Shown piece after piece: positions 25,621 through 40,546 of a stretch of DNA of 64,000 nucleotides. This DNA comes from Diphasiastrum complanatum (Eukaryota > Streptophyta > Lycopodiopsida > Lycopodiales > Lycopodiaceae). The stretch is from contig CM055099.1 in assembly GCA_029204225.1 (NCBI GenBank), positions 57,051,982 through 57,115,981 on the forward strand. Direction: 5' to 3'. The position numbers and the translations under genes were made by a program. Each line of letters begins with the position of its first letter. Position 1 is the stretch's first letter. The notes under the pieces are model-generated. The model ran no database searches. It worked only from the letters and a program-made list of their open reading frames with translations, and was not told the DNA's origin.

Positions 25621-27289
25621 AAGAAGACCTCCAAACCGCTACTCTGACAATCTTCAATGGAGAAAAGACACATAGTTTGAGTACTACAGCTTCACTGAAG
25701 AGCCAGCAACATACCAAAAAGCTATCCAGAGTCCAGAGGGAGAATTTTGGAAGTAGGCAATGTTAGAGGAGATCGAGTCGATGAGGCGAAACGAGGCATG
25801 GACATTAGAGCCACTGCCAGAAAATAGAAAAATAGTCGACTGCAAGTGGGTGTACAAGAAAAAGATGAAATCGGATGGCATCATTGGCCGCTACAAAGCA
25901 AGGCTTGTCGCGAAGGGCTACATGCAGAGATATGGTGTTGATTATTTTGACACATATTCGCCCATGGTCAAGATGACAAGCTTAAGGCTACTCCTTGCAT
26001 ACGCCACATAGCACAATTTGGAAATTCACCAAATTGATGTGAAAACAGCCTTTCTCCATGGAGATCTAGAGAAGGAAATCTTCATGAAGCAGCCTGAAGG
26101 CTATGAAGACCTCGACAATCGACAATATGTCTGTCAGTTGCAGAGATGCTATGGTCTAAAACAAGCATCACGAGTCTGGTATAAAAAGCTTGATGGTCTT
26201 CTGAAGTCTCTATATTTCAAATCCTACACAATCAGACTGTAATGTCTACATAAAAAGTGTAGGAAACGATTTTGTGATACTGACCATTTTCGTGGATGAT
26301 TCGCTAATGATAGAAAATTCCTTGATGTTGATCAAAGACACGAAGAGTCAGATTTCTAAAAGTTACAAAATCACAGATCTTGGGAAAGCAACAAAATTCC
26401 TAGGACTGGAGATAAGAAGAGATCGAACAAAGGGCAAAATGCACTTGAGTCAGTCAGAATATGCTAGAAAAGTGCTCAAGCAGTACCACATGATGGACTG
26501 CAAAGGAAAGGCCACACCAATGATAGCTGGAGCCAAGCTCACGAAGCAGGATTGTCCAAAAACGAAAGAGGAAGAACAGAAGATGGTAGGTATACCCTAC
26601 TAGAACTTAATCGGTAGTCTGATGTACCCCAAAATTTGTACCAGACCTGATCTTGTTTTCTCTGTTTACGCCTTGAGCCAATTCTCTTCCAGTCCTGGTC
26701 TGACACATTGGCAAGTGGCAAAACAAATCCTACAGTATCTGAAGAGTACCCAGAATATGGGATTAACCTACAAAGCTGAAAACGAAGAAAAATGATTTGA
26801 GCTGCACCACTACAGTGATGCAAGCTGGGTGAGCTGCAAAGATGATAGCAAGTCCATTACTAGAGGATGTACAATAGCGTGCGGAGTTGCAATCAGTTGG
26901 ATATGCAAAAAGCAAACCTTGGTGGCTCAATCCTCTTGCGGAGCTGAATACGTCACAGCTTTAAAGGTGGTGAATGAGGTAGTGTGGCTGCAGATGATGC
27001 TGGAGGCAATCAGGATACCAAAAGAAGGGCCAAGCACGATGATGATGGACTCTCAGAGTGCCATCTATCTGTCCCAGGATCCTGTCTTCCATTCAAAGAC
27101 AAAACACATACCTGTGAAGTACCATCACATTCGAGATTTGATCTCGAAAGGAGAGCTCCAAGTCCAGTATATAAAAATCAGAAAACATGATTGTAGATTT
27201 TCTCACGAAGTTGCTCAACAAGCCGCTCTTTGCCAAGCAAAGAAAGGCAATTGGATTAAATGTACAAAGCTGCAAGGTTCAAGAGGGAG
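25621..27289 (+). pseudogene. Copia element B, 5'-truncated RT/RNase H
   Basis: A plus-strand copy of the same family as element A. It begins abruptly in the integrase-RT hinge and covers RT ([14 protein letters not shown] from about 25,790; IHQIDVKTAFLHGDLE) and RNase H (TLVAQSSCGAEYVTALKVV, SKTKHIPVKYHHIRDLIS), ending at the AAGAGGGAG polypurine tract. The YVDD site is degraded to VDDS. Stops occur near 26,010, 26,240, 26,600 and 26,791, plus frameshifts. gag, protease and integrase are absent. Confidence 0.85.
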
Positions 27290-28053
27290 TGTCAGAAATG
27301 GTGAACTCCTGCAACTTTGCCGCAATACGAACACGAAGCGAAGGTCAAACGAGAACAATTCGCGACAGTCAACGTTCCTTGACTGGAAGCACGAATGATT
27401 CTCTAATCATTCGTGAATCGTAAGCATCCCTCCAGGATCGCAAACCGCAAAGGGACACAAAACGAAAGAAACGAAAAGAGTGAAAAATCTTTTGCGTTGC
27501 CAGCTGGCAGCTCAACGGGCTTGGAGTCGTAGACTTCACGCCCAGGTGAAACGAGTGGCAACAACAAAGAGTAACTGATTAGTTGTTTAGCGTTAACTAG
27601 TCTTGTGATTTCTGCGTTTAGCCATCTTGTAAACTCCACACTATGGAGATATAAACTCTCCTTTTTGGATCATAAACATATAAGAGAATAGATAGAATTA
27701 CTGTAAGAGACAGAGAGAGACGTAGCAAGTAGAGCAGAAAAGAAAAATACTAGAAACCAAATGCATGAAAGTCTACCAACGAGCAGAACACAACGAAAGA
27801 GTAGAGTGTCATTCCGCCAACGGGCGAGACACTGACGATCTCGCTCTAAAATTAAACTGATAATACAGTTGCTCTATTTTCGTGCATCTCCTTGTCTTGT
27901 GCTGTCTGTCTTGATTGCTAGAAAGAAATGTGTTCTGTGATGTGGAGTTGCGTGTCTAGGTTCCTGTAAAAGCTTCCGCGCAAAAGAAAATTGTTCACGA
28001 ATACAAAAACGAAAATGAAAAAAAAGAAAAGAAACAGTTTCGCTTTCGCGACA
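27290..28053 (+). repeat. 3' LTR of copia element B
   Basis: Begins TGTCAGAAATGG after the polypurine tract and ends TTTCGCGACA. The last roughly 25 bp are duplicated to 28,078 (CCGAACAGTTTTCGC...GACA). It contains a TATAAACTCTCC box and the GACGATCTCGCTC block shared with element A's LTRs. Confidence 0.85.
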
Positions 28054-28188
28054 CCGAACAGTTTTCGCTTTCGCGACAATAGCTATATCAATATTAGGCT
28101 ACTTAAACTCTCTCATACCATTATATAAAGATGATTTCCCCACACATATGCGTCGTGCTTGAATTGGGCTCGCCCACTCAAGTTCAAC

Positions 28189-28780
28189 TATCATGTACCT
28201 TTAATACATAAGCGATTAAAAGTGCATGATTGCATTCATTGTAAGCTTTTTGGGCGCAAAAAAGATTTATTTGCCTAAAAAATGAAGCCGGTTCTCTCTT
28301 TAGACCCTCAAAGTGTCTTAAATAAGGACAACAAAGTCGAATAGGGCCAAAAACAGACTTAGTAGGGCCTAAAAACGGCAAAATGAAGAGATGATAGTTA
28401 AACTTAGTAAATTCATGGGCTTTGTCTAAAAGTAAGCATTAGACATCATTTTTGAAATTTTTTTTGGCTCATTTGCATTTGAGTGTATTTGGAGTTCTAC
28501 CTCTTCTTCCTCTTGTGAACGAGAGTCATGGGATCTCTTTGAGTTAGAATAAAAGTAGAATCACTATGTTATTGTATTGTGGGTCCTCGTGATGAGGTAC
28601 TCGATGGGACACGTGTCACGTCAGTGACAACCTGGGTCATCCATGGGTTGCCACAAGATAGTTATACGTACAATGTTTCAGTTTGAGAAATATAGTTTGG
28701 CTATGTGGAGCTTGGAGAGTGCTTTCTGAGTGTGTTTTTGTGTATGCCAATATGTGATCTAGTTATAAGCAAGTTTTGAC
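28189..28780 (+). mobile_element. LTR plus primer-binding site, TGTCATGTACCT family
   Basis: Starts TATCATGTACC, shares internal blocks with the LTRs at 2,828 (minus) and 36,958 (plus), and carries a GACACGTGTCACGTC motif. It is followed by TGGCATCAGAGCC (28,782-28,794), complementary to the 3' end of initiator Met tRNA. A half-copy of this LTR lies inverted at 30,830-31,085. Confidence 0.75.
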
Positions 28781-28794
28781 TTGGCATCAGAGCC

Positions 28795-29470
28795 TGATAG
28801 GAATTGTACACAAGATAGAGTTGTCGTGAAAAGAGCTTCGTGAAAAATTATTTTCAAGAGTTCGGGATTTACGACAATCAGAAGGCAAGAAGAAGAGCAC
28901 ATGTGCATTGTTTCAGACATATGGAGGCTTGTCGAGCTCAGTATTGGGGCTCTTAGCATATGCATAGCAATCGACAGGGCTGAGAACTGGCAAAACCTAT
29001 GAATTTTGAAGTCAATTCCTTGAAAAGACCAGGCAAGAGTTATCATGTTTTCAAAAAATCGGTGATAACTTCACCATCCGTGCACTGTTTTGAATATTTC
29101 CAGGACAAAAGGTTCATCGTAGTATGTCGTTGGGCCTCAGATTCAATTCAAAATATGAGCTTGATCAGCCTTGAAATAGCTTAGGAGGGCGTGGCCTGCC
29201 ACAAAGAGGGAGAATAGGTTGCATGCGTAGCCAAGAGAGAGAAAGATGAAGTAGAGTATTCAAGGTTCTAGCTGCTTGAGGAGTCTCATTCGGTGCCCAA
29301 ACGAGATTTCATTCATGTGTTAGGGTTGCACAAGGATCAACAGCAGAGAACTTGTGAGGATTTTATGGTCAAGTTTGGAACTTATTAAATTCAATAATTT
29401 AGATCATCTAGAAGGGGCATGAAGAGCTTTGAAGAGCAAATTGGCCTTCAACTTCATTAAAAAATTTCAT
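28795..29470 (+). other. Internal region of the 28.2-kb LTR element, no ORF
   Basis: Sequence downstream of the primer-binding site. No gag-like or pol-like translation in any frame; the element is non-autonomous or too decayed to recognise. Confidence 0.45.
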
Positions 29471-29474
29471 TTTG

Positions 29475-29880
29475 ACAGGGACCCAAGGTCCAAAAATGCA
29501 TGAAGGTGAAGTTTTTTCAAAGGGAAGAAACATTTCATTTCTAATAAAAGCGCTTATTTTCTTGATCCGTAACTGTTTTGGATCAAATGAAGGGCTACGG
29601 ACTCCAAGCGAGGGGCACTCGGACTGTACCTACATTTACGGTACTAGAAAACAAAGTGCTAACCACATAGAAAGAGGTCATTGGAAGCCAAATCTCTTTT
29701 GTCCCTTTCAGAGAGCGGGCAGTCAGGAATGTGAGGTAGAAGGCATTTTGCGTTTGGAAACCAACTTGGCTTGCAAAGTAACACCTAAGCAACTAGAGGA
29801 CCTAGTGTAAATTTTAGTAGGTCATTAAGATAAGTTTTTGACATCGCCATTGTGCTCATAATACCTCTTTTAGCCTTGAA
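29475..29880 (+). repeat. Left arm of a dispersed inverted repeat
   Basis: About 400 bp whose reverse complement recurs, diverged, at 32,885-33,270. Shared blocks include CAAATCTCTTTTGTCCCTT, AGTCAGGAATGTGAGGTA and GACATCGCCATTGTG. It probably represents two copies of one retroelement segment. Confidence 0.7.
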
Positions 29881-29939
29881 ATGGCAAATATAGGAGAGTC
29901 CATTTTGAGCGAAAATAGCAAATTGCACAATAACATATC

Positions 29940-30330
29940 GTGTGGATTCCGACGTGGGCATCTGACGTATTTTCAAAACTTTTATAATCCATCACAATTC
30001 CACGCGTTAGAATCCAACGTCCAGGCAAAAACTCCCAAACTAGAAGTCTGGTGATTGGGAAATTATGGCAACAACCAATTTTTAAAGTGCACGTCGGAAT
30101 CCGACATGTCAAAATCCGACATCTTGACGTGGATATGGTGTGGCATTTTTCTTTAAAACAAAATTACGTGTCATCTGACGTTCCACGTCAGCAATCCAAA
30201 AGCCTGTCCATGACGTCTAGCATCTGGCATACGGCCTTGACCCGACATGGACGTCAGATTTTTACGTGTTTTGAGGATGTCGGAATCCGATGTCTGTTTC
30301 ATTTCTCCAATTTTGCGCAATCCAACGCCT
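29940..30330. repeat. Region of recurrent GACGT and TCGGAATCCGA words
   Basis: Short related words recur in both orientations: GTCGGAATCCGACATGTC, AAATCCGACATCTTGACGT, CATCTGACGTTCCACGTCA, ATGGACGTCAGA, GATGTCGGAATCCGATGTC. There is no fixed period and no ORF. Confidence 0.6.
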
Positions 30331-30829
30331 TCTTTCTCACTTTGTTTTGTGTAGGTTGGAGCGATTATTGAGATTCTTGAAGACCAGTTCATGCTTTTGA
30401 TGCTTGGTGCTTGAAGATATTGAAAGCTTTTTCTTGGGATTGGCACATGGCATGGATTCTTTGTGATCACAAATACATACAAAATACAAATAAAAAATAC
30501 AAATTACTCCTCATTTGCAATCATTACATTTTTCTCCTTTGAGGTCTTTTTTGTTTGATATTTATAAATTTTTTTGATTGAGTAGGCACTATAATCATCA
30601 ATGTAATCAATGTACATTATAATCTTAATAACTACTAATATCTTAACCTTGGTAATATTAGTTTTGATTTCTTTGTGTCAATACTTGTCAAGGCCCTTAC
30701 AAGTATACTAAAAAAGAGTGAACAAAAATAAATGAAATAAACTAAACCTACCTATATAGAGCTACTACATAATCAAATAAAAATACTGAAAAGTCATTAA
30801 AATAAATTAGAATTTTTTTTTTGAATAGT

Positions 30830-31085
30830 TAAAATTCGTTTAAAATAGGATTACAGATCACAATACAAAATAACATACACACAAAAATCACTCTCCCATA
30901 CAAGCTCACATAACAATTGAGTTTCTCAAAACCAAAAACATTGTACCTATAGTTTTTACTTTGGCAACCCATGCATGGCCCAGGTTGCCGTTAACATGAT
31001 GTGTATCCCATCGACTTGCCTCATGGTGAGGCCAACTGGTCCTAATCCACTCAGTAGTTAAACTTAGTAGACAAACTTTTATTCT
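30830..31085 (-). repeat. LTR fragment (minus) of the 28.2-kb family
   Basis: The reverse complement matches the distal half of the LTR at 28,189-28,780 (GATGAGGTA/CTCGATGGGACAC, CAACCTGGGTCATCCATGGG). It directly precedes a minus-strand copia remnant of a different type. Confidence 0.65.
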
Positions 31086-31129
31086 AACTCTCTTCCTAAA
31101 AGTAGAATCTACTTTTTTATTATCTCATA

Positions 31130-32750
31130 TAGATAGCATCAAAGTCGACAAACTATAAGTACATAAAGTTTTGATCTAAACTTACTCAGCAACCTTTCAC
31201 ATATAAAGTGATAATGAATCTCGTTGTGCTTGGTTCTTGCGTGGAACATCGAATTCTTTGCCAGCTGAATGCCATTTTGACTGTCACTATGTATAGTTGT
31301 GGGATTTTCTTGCTTCATGTCGATCTCATTCAATATTTGTCTCAACCATATAGCTTCACGTGCCAAACTACATAATGCCTTATACTCTACTTTTGTTGTG
31401 GATAAAGCAACTAAACATTTTTTCTTACTAGACTAGGAAAAGCAACTACCGCAAAGTTGAAATAAATACCATGTGGTCGATCTATCACAATCACCTCCTC
31501 AATCCACATCCACATAGCCATAGATATCAGGTAAATGTTCTTGCCTCTTATACACTAGCCCATATTTGAAAGTGCCTTTGACATGCCATAGACTATGCTT
31601 GGAATTCTTCCAATGTCCTTCAGTAGGTGCTGCCATAAGCTGATTTACAATACCAACAACATAGCTAATGTCTGTGAGAAATTTCAACTAGTTTTGCTAT
31701 TTTGGTCATATTTGTATATTTGGCAATTGAGGCCAATTTTCATATTAGACTTAGAGTTTGACTTTTCAAAGTTATATTAGTCTAAAGGCATTTGAATAAA
31801 CATTTTTGGAAAGTGTGGAAAAGTGTGGTACATGAGTTTTAGAGATTCAAGTTTGAATGTGGAGACATTTTAATCTAGTTTGTTATGGAGAGAAACCAAA
31901 CTCATTAATGAGTCATGGATATGCTATCCCTTAATTGTAGCAATCAACTTGTACAATTCCATCTTGCTTGTGTACCACCCGCAATGACTTTGAACTTCTG
32001 GTTCATGTCTTTTACAAAGCAGCGATCCTGCACAAACTCTACTTTCAACTTTTGATCAATAATGACACCAACAGAAAGTCAATTTTTCTTCAAACCTAGA
32101 ACGTAAAGTACCTCCTTGATCATTTTGCTTTTACCATTAGGTAGTTAAATGGAAACATTGCCTACCTCCCTAATCTTGCATACTTCACCATTTGCTTGTG
32201 AGACTAACGTTCAATTGTCTAGTTCTTTCAGACTATAGAATCAGTCTTTGTTGCCTATCTAAGTCAATGTACCAAGCCTGATCTTCTTGGTTTGATGACA
32301 ATGCTGATATGAAGATGCTGGAGTCTTCAAATTAGCCTTTGTCGACAAGGTTGTCTGATTGTTTTAGTTTTTCCTTGTCTGATTCTGCCAAGAATTTTTG
32401 GCATTCACTCTTCCAATGGCCCTTATTCCTGCAATAGAAGAACTTGTCTTCCTTCTTGGTCTTGTTGGATGATCCCTCTTCCTCCTGAGCCTTGGCATAC
32501 TACTACTTAGACTTCTTCTTGCCCTTGCCCTTGCCTTGTTTTTGGCATGCTGCAAGTGCCCAATCATTAGTATGCCTTCACCATTTTCCATCGTTGCTCC
32601 TCCTACATCAATATTCCTATGAGCTCATCAAGGTTGTAGCCTTTCTCTTGATGTTATCCTACTCACAAATATTTGATAAGAGTTTGCAATGCCGCACAAT
32701 GTAGTGATCTTTTCCCCTCACCTGTGATGACGTCTCATGAATCTTTCTCT
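31130..32750 (-). pseudogene. Decayed copia remnant with an LTR fragment inserted
   Basis: Minus-strand translation gives RNase H at 31,366-31,190 (AREAIWLRQILNEIDMKQEN; HSDSQNGIQLAKNSMFHART), an RT tail at 31,690-31,500, and a gag zinc-knuckle area at 32,400-32,600 (KGHWKSECQKFLAESDKEK, frame-shifted). Protease, integrase and most of RT are missing. Between RT tail and gag, 31,690-31,930 is a plus-strand LTR fragment of the 47.7-kb copia family. Confidence 0.75.
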
Positions 32751-32884
32751 ATCAGAATATTTTTCATTTTGAATTTCCACATAGTATAGTTAGAAATTCC
32801 AGCCAATTTGCTATTTTTGCTAAAAATGAATTCTCCCAAGTTTGTCATCTCAGAAACGTCCGAAACGTTAACCATAGGCTAAAA

Positions 32885-33270
32885 GAGATATTTTGATCAC
32901 AATGGCGATGTCAAAATTTTGTTTTGATGACTTGCTAAAATTACACACCAGACCGTTCAGTTGCTTAGGTGGCATTTTGCAAGTCAAGTAGGTCTCCAAA
33001 TGCGAAATGCCTCTTACCTTACATTCCTGACTACCCTCTCCTTGAAGGGGACAAAAGAGATTTGACATCCATTGAGTGCTTTCTTTGTGGTTAACACTCT
33101 ATTTTTTAGTATCATACTTGCAGGTGCAGTCTAGGTGCCCTTTGTTTGGAGTCTGTAGCCCTTCGTTTGGTCCACACCAATTAAAGGAGGTGAAAATAGT
33201 AGAAAATGAACTGTTTTTTCATAGTGAAGAAACTTCAACCTTCAAGTGATTTTGGGCCTTGGATCCTTTC
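32885..33270 (-). repeat. Right arm of the dispersed inverted repeat
   Basis: Reverse-complement partner of 29,475-29,880. Read on the minus strand it gives the same order of blocks with many substitutions. Confidence 0.7.
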
Positions 33271-33507
33271 AAACTGAAATTTTTTATTGAAGTTGAAGAC
33301 TATTTTGCTCTTCAAGACACTTCGGGTCCCTTGAAGTTAATCTTGAGGGTTTAAACTAGAGAACTCAATCTAGTTCACCAAATCAACATTAAACCATGAC
33401 TATCGGTTAATGTGGGCTCCAATCTTGTGATTAGAGTGAATTTGGGCATTGAATTGGACAGTTAGAGTAGCTAAACACTCTTTTACATACTTTTCCACTT
33501 GAGTGCA

Positions 33508-36619
<3,112 letters not shown>

Positions 36620-36657
<38 letters not shown>

Positions 36658-36710
36658 CCCCTTCCCCCCAAAAAAAAAGAAAAAAGAAAGAAAGAAAGAA
36701 AGAAAGAAAT
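36620..36710. repeat. Poly-C tract with adjacent (AAAG)n
   Basis: A 35-nt uninterrupted C run (36,620-36,654) is followed by further C6-type runs, then an A-run and about 30 bp of AAAG repeats to 36,709. The Pro-rich frame through it is an artefact. Confidence 0.95.
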
Positions 36711-36957
36711 AAAGGAACTGTGTATGTTATTGTCAAAAAGGGGGACCAAAGTGATCGTGTCTAGTCTCATGAGTGCAGATTGGATGAGTGATGAGAGAGG
36801 TGGTGGTGGTGGTGTGGATACTTATGAAGGTGGGGACTATGGTTGCATAGTTGTAATGCTAATTGGTGGCAAAAATATAGTGTGTGGAGATAGAAGTAGA
36901 GAAGGAGGTTAGGTCGGTAATGTAGGTGGTGTGGCGATGGTGAGTCTTGAGACATAT

Positions 36958-37127
36958 TGTCATGTACCTCAAGTGCATAAGTGGATAAAAAAGCATTAGA
37001 ATATCCAATGTAAGCTTTATTGGGCCTTAAAGGAATTATTGGCCTTAAGAATAAAGGCAGTTCTCTCTTTAGATCCTTTGAAGTGTCTTAAATAAGGATA
37101 ACAAGCCAAAAGAGCCTATAATAGACT
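36958..37127 (+). repeat. 5' portion of an LTR split by the 37.1-kb element
   Basis: Starts TGTCATGTACCTC, homologous to the LTR starts at 28,189 and 2,828. Homology resumes at 39,406 (AAATAAGGGCTAACAAGG... to roughly 39,560), so the 2.27-kb element inserted into this LTR. Confidence 0.75.
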
Positions 37128-39405
37128 TATTGGAAAACTTGAAGGAGATTACAACAATTAGAAACAATTACATTCAATGCGTGTAATCATCACTCATCTA
37201 AATCATTATCCAATGAACTAGGATCACGACAGAGAAATCAGACATGAAGAATAAGACACAGCATAACCGTTACAATCTTCTCCACTCCTCTCTATTGAAT
37301 GAACAAGACAATGAATACAAAATTGTGTATAGGGGCTGCTTGCACCCTTTGGTATCATACATGACATTTAGGCCTATTACCATTACTAAATATTGCGAGC
37401 ACACAATACTCGACAAATAACAATTCAAAGTAATTGTACAACAATATAAATTCGACATTAATATTCTAATACTCTGCCTTAATGACTAGTTTATATTTCT
37501 AGAAGTAGATTACCCTACTCCCTTTTTCATAACTCCCAACAAAAAACAATTTTAGCCAAAGTAGCTTTTTGATTCTACTTTTTTCTTTGGTCAAATATAA
37601 CTGCATATACAACAACATTATGGGGGTAGCCCTTAGGGACCCATTCCCAATTTTTTTTTTTTAAATGACAATTAAAAAAATGTACCTTTGCTTTTGTGCA
37701 GGTACATTTTTTTAAAAATGACAATTAAAAAAATGTACCTGCACTACCTAAACTTCCAACTGTCTTAACTAACGACTTACACCAAGCAGTAGGCTTTATG
37801 TAGATACTCTGCGAGATTGTTGCTTTGTTATACTTGTACAATATCTCAATTCGCCTTATGGCCTTTACGCTTTTTACATGCATTCCTTTGTACTCTGATG
37901 GGTTTTCCGATTTTTTTTTAAAAAAAAACAGGAAGTTCTCTTTTGCTTTTGTGTTGGGGCACCCGAATTCTCCTCGGTCCCGTCACTCTCGTTTTTTCAA
38001 CGAACCTTCATCACGCGCCCTATTACTCCTCCTTAACACGTTATTGCACACGCGTTCAGATCTAGATCAGTGAGGGAGCTGGCCTGTTCAAATCATTCTT
38101 GCTTGCTCTCTTCTTCGCGCGATGGAGTATCGCAGGAAACCGAGCGCGCTGGTGGCCGGATCGCGACAGCCAGAGTACTGGAATGTGCATAAGAAGGTCT
38201 TCACGCACTTTTTAAGAATTTATAGATTCTTCTCACAACCGTCAGATTGCAAATAAGAGACAGTTTATACCTTGGATCTGGGCTTGTTCTCATGGGATTG
38301 CACGAGAGGGTGCCGATACCAGTGTGCTTCATAGAGAGGCGGAGACGCAGAGCCATGGCCTGGAGCGACTGGCTCATCTCATGGTCGCAAATTTGTCTTT
38401 CAAACGACTGCTGACAGAGCCTGCAACTGGCTTGCAGATTAGCGATTCCCTTCGCAATGATGGACAGTCAGCTTCACGCAAGGCTTTCACAATAGTCAGA
38501 ACATGATTTGGTTTGCACCTTTGTAGCCCTTCAATCCTCAAGAACAGATGTAATCACGGTTGCAGCAAAGCCTTCATGACTATCAATATCAATAGATCCA
38601 CCTTCTTTCATGAGCAGATTCTGAACTGTGTTTCACATTCATTTCTTTACAGGGCCATTCTTCACGAGAGATCTCGATTGACAGTAGGATGCTTTCACCA
38701 ATCCCAGCAACAGTGAGGCAAACTCCCTTCCACGCATTCATGCAAGACAACAACATGGCTCTTCCATCACACCAATGATCCCTCTGATCATTCATGCAGC
38801 CACTCCATCAAATGTGCTTCGTCTTCATCCAGCCTGGCCTCGTGCGGTTGTAGTCATGGCTTTGGTTCATGTAGCAAGCCTATGGGCATTCAAATCCTCA
38901 CAGATCAGTGCATACAAGACTTGTATAATGCATTAACAATGCATTTACAAACATTCACAGATTTTGTAAACAAACAAATCTGCACACAGCCTTTCACATC
39001 CTCTCTTTTCTACAAGGATTGAAGCATGGCAGCCATCAACAATGGCTCTGATACCATATTGAAAAACTTAAAGGAGATTACAGCATTTAGAAACAATTAC
39101 ATTCAATGCATGTAATCATCACTCATCTAATCCATTATCCAATGAACTAGGATCACGACAGAGTAGTCAGACATGAAGAATAAGACACAGCATAGCCGTT
39201 ACAATCTTCTCCACTCCTCTCTATTGAATGAACAAGACAATGAATACAAAATTGTGTATAGGGGCTCCTTGCACCCCTTGGTATCATACAGGACATTTAG
39301 GCCTGTTACCATTACTAAATATTGCGAGCACACAATACTCGACAAATAACAATTCAAAGTAATTGTACAACAATATAAATTCGACATTGATATTCTAATA
39401 AGACT
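37123..39405 (-). mobile_element. Non-autonomous LTR element (TRIM/LARD-like) with target duplication
   Basis: Two LTRs of exactly 344 bp (37,128-37,471 and 39,057-39,400) with few mismatches bound a 1.59-kb interior. Termini are TATTG...TAATA. A perfect AGACT duplication flanks it (37,123-37,127 and 39,401-39,405). The minus strand shows a Met-tRNA primer site, TGGTATCAGAGCC, at 39,056-39,044, directly next to the right LTR, so transcription runs right to left. The interior encodes no gag or pol and must rely on proteins supplied in trans. Confidence 0.92.
38122..38256 (+). CDS. 44-codon ORF in the interior of the non-autonomous element
   Basis: The ORF starts MEYRRKPSALVAGSRQPEYW in a locally GC-rich stretch (about 37,960-38,200) unlike the AT-rich surroundings. 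It runs antisense to the retroelement. The composition and start context look like a host first exon, so it may be a captured gene fragment; I recognise no family. Confidence 0.3.
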   Translation: MEYRRKPSALVAGSRQPEYWNVHKKVFTHFLRIYRFFSQPSDCK

Positions 39406-39599
39406 AAATAAGGGCTAACAAGGCCTAACTAGATTTCAAGATAGTTTTGTGTAGTTAAATAAGGGCTTTGTCTATAAGTAGACCAGAGACATCATTGGAA
39501 GGATCTTTTGGCTCATATGCAAATGAGAGAACTAAGTTTTCTCTTTGTTAATGTGAGCCTTGGGAACTGAGTTTGATAGGTCTCATCTGCCCAATATGT

Positions 39600-40546
39600 G
39601 AAAAATTAGAGATCAAAATAGTATTAGTTCATCAATGATCTTTAGCCAAGTTTGATTACACATCTAGAATCATCAACAACATAGAAATCACTACTTTATG
39701 CATGCTAGAATTTAGAAATGCATCAAAATCTGATCATAACCACTTAGATCTGACCTAGTATTGTCCATGTGTGTACAACAACAGTACAATATAGTAATCC
39801 ACACGTGTGAAAGCTAGATCAACAAGAAAATCAACATTCCACACATAAAAACTCAAGATATCATAAGCTTTCCTGCTTGAATTTGAGTATAAAATCATCT
39901 TGATAAGAACAATCAACACTTTTATATTTCTGAGCACAGGGTGTCTGAATATGAGCATGCAACCACAAGTAGGCTACAAAATATGGTTGAGAACTAACTA
40001 AGCTAGCTTAAATAGCATACACTCTATTGTTTATGTACAGAGCAACTAACTTGTCTCATCCACCAACCAGTGGTAGGCACTTGAGCGAAGGGTAATTAGA
40101 ATAGACGAAAAGACATGATCATACCTTCCATGATCTACCTCAACTCGAATCCCTTCCACAAGAACACCGGGTAGCTCTACTATTCACAAGAGATGGACAT
40201 AGAATCAACAAAGATGAATTCTCCACATCATAAGAGAATACGATGATATGTTCTCCATGCAGGAACAACTATTTATAACAACCACAATGTCATTTAGCCA
40301 CTTTATCTAAGTATGCTCTAACAACTTCTAGGTACTTAACAAAAAACCTAGAAATACTAGTCTAAATGCAATGTACCAAAATTAGCCAATTAGAGTGGGT
40401 CCAAAATTGACCTCATCCACGTATATACTTGCCAAAAATAGTAAAACCACTATTTAGGCCCTTATTGACAAATATGAAACTATCTCTAAGTTGAGATTTC
40501 AAATTGGCCTCAAAATTCCCAAATAAAATGTCGAAACTAATTGACA
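39600..40546 (-). repeat. 3' LTR of copia remnant C
   Basis: On the minus strand it starts TGTCAATTAGTTTCGACA at 40,546. The sequence immediately upstream (40,590-40,547) reads TCTATGCTAAAACTAGTTGA followed by GAGGA, matching the gag-pol 3' end and polypurine tract of the full-length element at 52,880-52,908. The distal end near 39,600 is approximate. A CACACGTGTGAAAG word occurs at about 39,801. Confidence 0.65.
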
